Source: Syncephalis plumigaleata
Taxonomy: Eukaryota; Zoopagomycota; Zoopagomycetes; Zoopagales; Piptocephalidaceae
Reading direction: 5' to 3'
DNA length: 24,850 bases
Assembly: GCA_025201365.1 (NCBI GenBank)
Contig: JAIXMF010000194.1
Coordinates: 1-24,850 of the forward strand
Within the stretch, counting starts at the first letter, position 1. Each line of letters starts with the position of its first letter. The translations under genes and the position numbers were made by a program. This document shows, piece by piece, positions 19,015 through 24,850 of this stretch. The notes beneath the pieces were generated by a model. It ran no database searches. It saw nothing but the letters and a program-made list of their open reading frames with translations, and was not told the DNA's origin.

Positions 19015-22000
19015 TTAATGCACTTTAGACGACGATGATGATGGTGTCGCTGGCGTATTAACGTTACGACTTGTAGATTTGCTATTAGAAGTAGTAGTAG
19101 TGCTAGTGCTAGTGGTGGTAGTAGTAGTGGCATTGTTATTTCCCGATAAGTTTGCCAATTTCTGACGTCGTTTCTTAAGCGCTTTCGTTAGCACTTGAGT
19201 GAGACCGGCAAGTAGATCGCTCATTTCGTATTGTTTGCAGAATTCCGCAGCTACCTTGGCTGGATTATCATTCTAAATGTAGTAGATAGCATTAATTATG
19301 TTAATAATAGCAATGATAGAAAGTTACATATTACTACTTACCACATGAAGTAAAAGTAATTGTTTACCGAAATGCTTGGTTTCAATGTTCAACTCGAGGG
19401 TGGATCGGCTTTTACGTGTTGTCGCATGGCTGGATGACATGTTCTTACGACGTAGTGCTGCACTACTAGGCGATAGAAGGCTGTTGCTCTTGCCTTCACT
19501 CTGACTCGCGCTGTCAGCTCGACCCTTTAGCGATTTTGTCGTTTGTTTTCGCATAGGTGGCACTGGTAGTGAAACAGGTTCCTCGACTGCCTCCTCTACT
19601 GCTTCCTCGACCTCTTCCGATTCGGAACTAGAGACCGGCTGCTTGCTCTTGCTCTTTTTCTTGCTCGCCGCCTTCTCCTTCTTCTTTCTGCTCTTCTCCT
19701 TCTTCTTTGGCTCCTCTTCTTCGCTGCTACTACTACTACTACTACTATCATCACTGCTGTGATTATTCTTCTTTGTAAGCTTGGAACGAGATTTCTTGGC
19801 ACGACTAGTACGTTTCTCCTTGCGCATTGCCTTGTGACTGCTATCGGAATCGAAATCTGATTCGCTTTCAGATGATTCTGAGGTGGTGGTCACGTCACTG
19901 CTGCTGCTGCTGCTGCTGCTCGATCGATGTGCCTTCTTGCCACTACGACGTGCGCTCTTTGATTTACTATTACTCGATGAGCGATGAGCTGAAGAGCGTG
20001 ATGATTTCGTTGTTGTCGTTATCTCCTCCACCTCCTTCTCCTTTTCTTCTTCTTCCTCCTCTTTTACCTTTGCCTTTTCTTCATTCTTCGCTACTACGGT
20101 TGACGTGGTAGTAGTGGTAGTAGTATTAGCAGCAGTGGCGGCATTAGTGTTATTCGCCGTTTGTTCATTGGCTGATGCGTGTACTGGACAAATACAAGAA
20201 GATGACTCGTTGGCATCGATTGTCGAGGAGTGTACATCCAAGGTTGATTGATGCAACGAACTGGACAGGGTGCTAGTGCCAGCAAGTGGACTATCGCCAT
20301 GAGCGCTTCTAGGGAAGAAGGAATAAGGTGCCGCAGTACCGTGTTGCTCCATCATCGAGTGAGTCATGGATTTGTACACCAGTTTAGCATCGTGCACGCC
20401 GGATGGCTCTGCCCGTGTGTTCGTGTCATTCTCGTTACGTTCCTCTTCCTCGTCGGATGAGCCACTTAGATCGCTCTTTATGTTACGCGTAAACCATGGT
20501 GTGGTAGGACTGCCCACGGATTTGGCAAGACCCGATGTTGAACCGGCAGTCGAACCGGGCAATGTAACCTTACGCCACTCTTCGAATGTTTTCCATGGCC
20601 GTGTATCGACTGCTACTGGTGCTACTGCTACTGCTGTTGATTGTTCCATGGATTTAACTGGTTCCATCAATTCTTGTTGCATCGCATTGTTAGCATCCAG
20701 CAATGACGCGTCCTCATTGAATTGATCCTTAATTTCTTCACCCCATTCTTGTGTTGTAAATTCTGACAGAGCTGCTGCTGCTGCTTCTTCCCCCGTTTGA
20801 GTAGTAGCTGTGGCTGTCGTGGCATCCGTACCAATGCCAATCTCCATTGTTTTCGCCTTTTGTTTCTGCTCTTCCATACGTCGCTCTTCAATTGTACGTG
20901 AGAATAGTTCCCGTTGTGCCTTGACAGCGTTCAATAAACCTGGATGATGCTCGCCCCATGGAATAGCTGGTCCTGCGGGTTTACCAAATCCACTTGTCGT
21001 TTCTGTAGCCTCCTCCTTCATCGCATCTGATAAACGACGTAGTGCTCTTTCGTTAGGCGTTTCTAACATTCCCTCGTCGCTCCCTTCCTCCATTTCCTCG
21101 GTCACCGTCATCGAGTGTTGATGTGGCTGCACGCCAAATATGTCAACGTCAACATTGTTGTTAGCCAGTGGTGTATAGGCAACACGAGTGGCTTCACCGG
21201 CCGATATGCGACGCATCTCCGATGAACGACCACGTTGATGCACCGGTGGTTGTAATGGCGGCAACGACACGGGCATTGGTGGCGATGGTGCTCGTACAGC
21301 CGTGGCTGCTGCCGCGAGAATAGCCGCTGCATTCGATACTGAAGAGGTGGTGGGCGGCGTACCAGCTAGGTCATTGATGGCGATGGCCGATAATCTTTCC
21401 TGCAACTCCTGATGAGTTATCTGGTGCAATTCTGCCGTTTTCTCTGCTGCCAACTCTAGCGTGTTGCTACTTGCCCGTGTATCGCACACGAATGGATCAG
21501 CCGTCGGATGGTCTAGTGTAGCAACTGCCATTCCTAAGGCATTACCATTACCACTAGCACTATTGTTGTTATTCTCAGTGTTGATAGCAGTAGCAGCGGT
21601 AGTAACTGCAGTAGTGGTAGCTGAAGCTGCAGCGGCAGCGGCGGTGGCAGCAGCAAGATTATTAAGACTATTATCGATGATTGGAATCAATTCTCGTGGT
21701 GATGCCATACCATTACTGATTGCCGCAAACATTTCACTTTGCTGTTGTTGTGATGCTTGCGATAAACGTCGCACACTAAGACTAGATGAAGTGTTCACCT
21801 TCAACAATGACGGACGTCTATCTTCATGGCCGTATTGCGTGGATGGTCTCGCTGGTAGTCGGGACGACTGACTACCGTGAACTGATGCGTTCCGCGAACT
21901 AGGCCGCGTTGCCGGATCCACCATAATCGACCATGCGGAATTAGGGGCCAATAATCCATTAGGACTGGTGTTACCACGATAATAGTCCAACATCATAGAG

Positions 22001-24309
22001 GACGATCCTAGTTGTACCGATGGCTGCGGTGGTGGCGGTGGACATACCGAACCGGCAATGCCCAGACGACTAGACGTACGTGATATCGAGTCGAATGGCA
22101 ATGGTAGACTAGGATAAAGTTGCTGATGACTCTCGGTATCGCTATAGGAACCGGACAACTCGCTGCGCAGGTCAATGCCGCGTTCATCGCCTACACGCGT
22201 TGTATTCTCTACACTGCTACTTGCTTCCTCGAGACCATTCAACTGACGACGGAAAAACTCGTACTCTTGCGGTGACTCGTTTGGTGGCGGCACCGGCGAG
22301 TGTAGTGGACGATATGGCAAATGTTCCATCGTATGCGGACGCGGTGCATGTTCCGAGAGTAAACGAGTATTATGATTATGTGATTGATGCCCTAATATGA
22401 AAATGAATAAACCGTTAATTAATTAGTATCAATCCGTTATCTAATATTATCATTATTAGTGATTATGGCTTACCTGATAACATAGGGGAACGCACGTAGT
22501 AAGTGTGAGCGCCTGCTTGGTAAACTGATGTCTCGCCTTCATTTCCATCTGCTTCACCATAGGAATGCTCATTGTCGGTATGGGTCAAGTCGCCATCGGA
22601 TCCATCGTCCGCATAAGGATGAGACGGTGTATACTCCATGGCGTAAGCTTCCATATTCTCTGACCCGGTTAATACTGCACGATTATGCTCGTCTACCACC
22701 ATGGAATGATGCGGTGCATAATAGCTCATGGCCGGTGTCATGACACGATGAGGATGCGGCGACATTTGTCGATTCTCCGGTAATTCATTCGATGGTATAT
22801 GCGAATAGCTAGATAGGCCCATTGAACCATTCAAATCGGTATCATACCCTGGATTGGAATGATGTGAATGAGAGAGAGAAACATGATGAGGATGTGGATG
22901 TGGATGCGAATGTGGATGTGGCGACATTGGTGCAGCCGGTATTAGATCAGTTCTATCGCCACCTACTGGTAACTGATAGCCGTGTTCATAACCATCACGA
23001 TACATGTAACCGGTTGGATTACCTCGTTCATCTATCATTCCCTCATGATAAGCAATAGCTGATGCTCGACGTTGCATCTCTGAATGATGCTGATGCTGAT
23101 GATGTTGATGATGTTGATGGTGCTGATGTTGATGTTGATGCTGATACACATGAGATGATGCCATTACACTAGTGTTAATAGGACGATCATTGTCATTACC
23201 ATTAATTATATCCGGTACTGTCATTGACATGGTATCCTCATCTCGATCGGTCGTCACTCTATAGGAATGAACAGGTGGGTGTGACCATTCATGATGTGCT
23301 CCCACACGACCCTCTTGATCTTCCGGTGATATTACTCTAATAAACAAACAAGCAAACAAGCAAGCAAACAAACAAACAACATATTAGCTTTGCTCAATTA
23401 GTTATCATTTCAGTATACGCACACACACCTAATCATGTCACCCCAATCGGATAGTTGAGCGGTATCGCCCAAACTATCACTATCACCATCATAGTATGGA
23501 CCGTCTTCACCGGAACCATTGATGGGTAGCGGGTAACGTACAGGAGGCGCGGAAGAGTATTGATGATGATACTCTGGAGGATAATCGCCTTCCCCGCCAT
23601 GCATATGCATTAGTCGATGCGCCTCCTTATCGGCCATCATTAAATCCTCATAGTGGACTACCTCGTATTCTTCGGTGAACTGCGAGCCATCTCGACCCAT
23701 AACACTCGGTTGACTATGCCAGTCTGCCCAGCTAGCCGGTCTGCCGTAGTTGTAGTGTGGCGAACCATACATGGAGGCAGGTGGGTGCGACTCCATACGA
23801 TGCATTGGTGCAAATCGATGACTACTACCGCCGCCGTGACCACCACCACCACCACCATCCTCGTCGATAACAACGCCCATATGGTAGGAGGGATGTGATG
23901 CTCTATAGTCTGGATGATGTCTATACATGATGTCAGTATGAGCGGAAGTAACGGCCGACAAAGAAGGCGAGGCCATTTGCTGCGGTGTTGTAAACATCGG
24001 TGTCGGTGTCATATGGTCAACGCCTAGCTCTCCTTCAACGCTCTCGGTTGCAGACGGTTGTGGTAGACGTACTTTAACATCATTACGAACATCTTTCGGT
24101 AAATTAACTACAACTGAACTAGGTGAAATGAGTGTGGCAGCACTGGTGGTAGCCGTCGAGGCAGTATTCGAACTGTTGAGATGAAGATCGCTTAGTAGGA
24201 TCTTTTCGCGTACCGCCTTGTTTCCAGGTAAGTTAACCTGTAATATTTGCGGTGATGGCGGCATTAGTTGCGGTGATGGAGCACCGCTTCTAAGGCAGCC
24301 ATCATCCAT
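19015..24309 (-). CDS. large low-complexity Ser/His-rich protein, function unknown
   Basis: Predicted CDS complement(join(19015..19272, 19342..22391, 22474..23336, 23429..24309)), 1683 residues; phases agree. Not recognised as a known family. N-terminus: MDDGCLRSGAPSPQL, with PPSP motifs. About 290-580: Tyr/His/Pro/Gly-rich with two His clusters (alternating HQH/HHQ and HPHPHPHP). About 590-1100: Ser/Ala/Thr-rich with a poly-Ala stretch. Around 1030-1090: GEHHPGLLNAVKAQRELFSR and a charged coiled segment (EERRMEEQKQKAK), the most ordered-looking part. About 1330-1560: alternating poly-Ser and Lys/Glu blocks (SSSSSSEEEEPKKKEK), resembling nuclear SR/phosphoprotein tracts. Near the C-terminus (about 1580-1640), LELNIETKHFGKQLLLLHV followed by NDNPAKVAAEFCKQYEMSD looks like a small beta-grasp-like module seen at the ends of some fungal proteins; this is inference. 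A nuclear or cell-cortex scaffold is possible. Confidence 0.75.
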
Positions 24310-24850
24310 GGTATATGCACGGATGGCTGCCTCTCACTTTAGTAAGTGGTCTTGGTAAATGAAATAGATTAATAAAGTAAATAGAAAACTGACACCACTA
24401 TAAACTACGTGTAGTATACGAAAGAGAAAAAGAATTGAAAAAGAAAATGTTGTGTGTGTATGCGTGCTTCCTTGCTTCCTTGCTTCCTCGCTTGCTTGTG
24501 TGATACTTGAGAGTGGATAAGCGTGTGTGTGTGTGTGTGTGTGCGTGCGTGCGTGTATGCGTGAACAAGTAAGCGAACGAGTGAATGAGTGAATGAGTGA
24601 GGCAAGGCGGTCTCACTGTAATAGCGGCAATAATAATAAGAATAAAACAACAACAACAACAACAATAGGAAAGTAAGAACAATAATAAAACTTGTAACAA
24701 TTATTGTTACTGCTATTCTGAACACGTGCAGCAACAGCAGCAGCAGGAGGAGGAGGAGGAGGATAGGGTGAGTGAGTGCGTCAATGTTCAAGGAACACAC
24801 AACTTGATAACAAACGCCGTTGCTGCACCTGTTGCGTGTGGCACTCTTCA
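24310..24850. repeat. simple-sequence-rich upstream region
   Basis: Several microsatellites lie upstream of the Ser-rich gene: CTTCCTTG repeats (24468-24494), a (GT)n tract then (GTGC) variants (24521-24560), GAGTGAAT repeats (24578-24600), (CAA)n at about 24648-24665, and CAG/GAG runs at 24732-24762. Frames across them give low-complexity peptides and are not genes. Confidence 0.75.

Noticed and set aside
21461-21871. 136-codon plus-strand frame opposite the Ser-rich gene
   Set aside because: It is an Ala/Leu/Val-rich shadow of the Ala/Thr/Ser-rich coding strand, with no independent support.
22860-23150. His-codon and ATG-rich tract considered as a satellite repeat
   Set aside because: It stays in frame within the large protein and is better explained as His-rich coding sequence.
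24398-24800. 100- and 131-codon minus-strand frames
   Set aside because: They run across microsatellites and give poly-Leu, HTHTH and similar repeats; not genes.
1-24850. tRNA genes or a CRISPR array
   Set aside because: TTCGATTCC-like words (for example near 6449 and 3917) lack a matching cloverleaf. No regular short direct repeats with unique spacers are present.

Overview
The window looks like a compact eukaryotic nuclear genome, most likely an early-diverging fungus. Genes are split by many short GT-AG introns (about 47-110 nt, often with a CTAAC/CTAAT branch-like motif). One gene has the MHD1-C2-MHD2 layout known from fungal Unc13-like proteins such as fission yeast Ync13. There is no operon structure and no sign of bacterial or organellar DNA. 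The species cannot be named from the sequence.

Layout. 1-402 (+): 3' end of a GDA1/CD39 apyrase paralogue with a one-base frame disruption. 815-1355: a 541-bp TA-flanked inverted-repeat DNA element that keeps a remnant of a coding exon. 2041-3517 (+): a complete secreted apyrase with one intron. 3853-8660 (-): a 13-exon, 1340-residue Ync13/Munc13-like exocytosis factor. 8857-9118: a half copy of the same DNA element. 9140-10006 and 15137-16003: two arms of a long inverted repeat, identical over at least 842 bp, around a 5.1-kb centre. 12538-14736 (+): inside that centre, a 14-exon FHA-domain protein kinase of CHK2/Rad53/Mek1 type. 16306-16864 (-): a TMEM230 homologue. 17071-18583 (-): a mitochondrial carrier of thiamine pyrophosphate carrier type. 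18692-18919: a 228-bp miniature copy of the TA-flanked element. 19015-24309 (-): a 1683-residue low-complexity Ser/His-rich protein. 24310-24850: simple repeats upstream of it.

The genes do not form one pathway. The Ync13-like protein and TMEM230 both act in membrane traffic, and the apyrases enter the secretory route, but these are ordinary neighbours rather than a demonstrated unit. The most unusual structure is the long inverted repeat with the kinase between its arms. The arms carry a spaced repeat motif, and the left arm abuts a truncated copy of the smaller transposon family. The kinase has intact catalytic residues but its FHA domain lacks the usual phosphothreonine-binding arginine, and an 8-nt exon encodes the catalytic Asp-Ile-Lys. 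Exon structures were worked out by hand from splice signals, reading-frame phase and family similarity; they are predictions.
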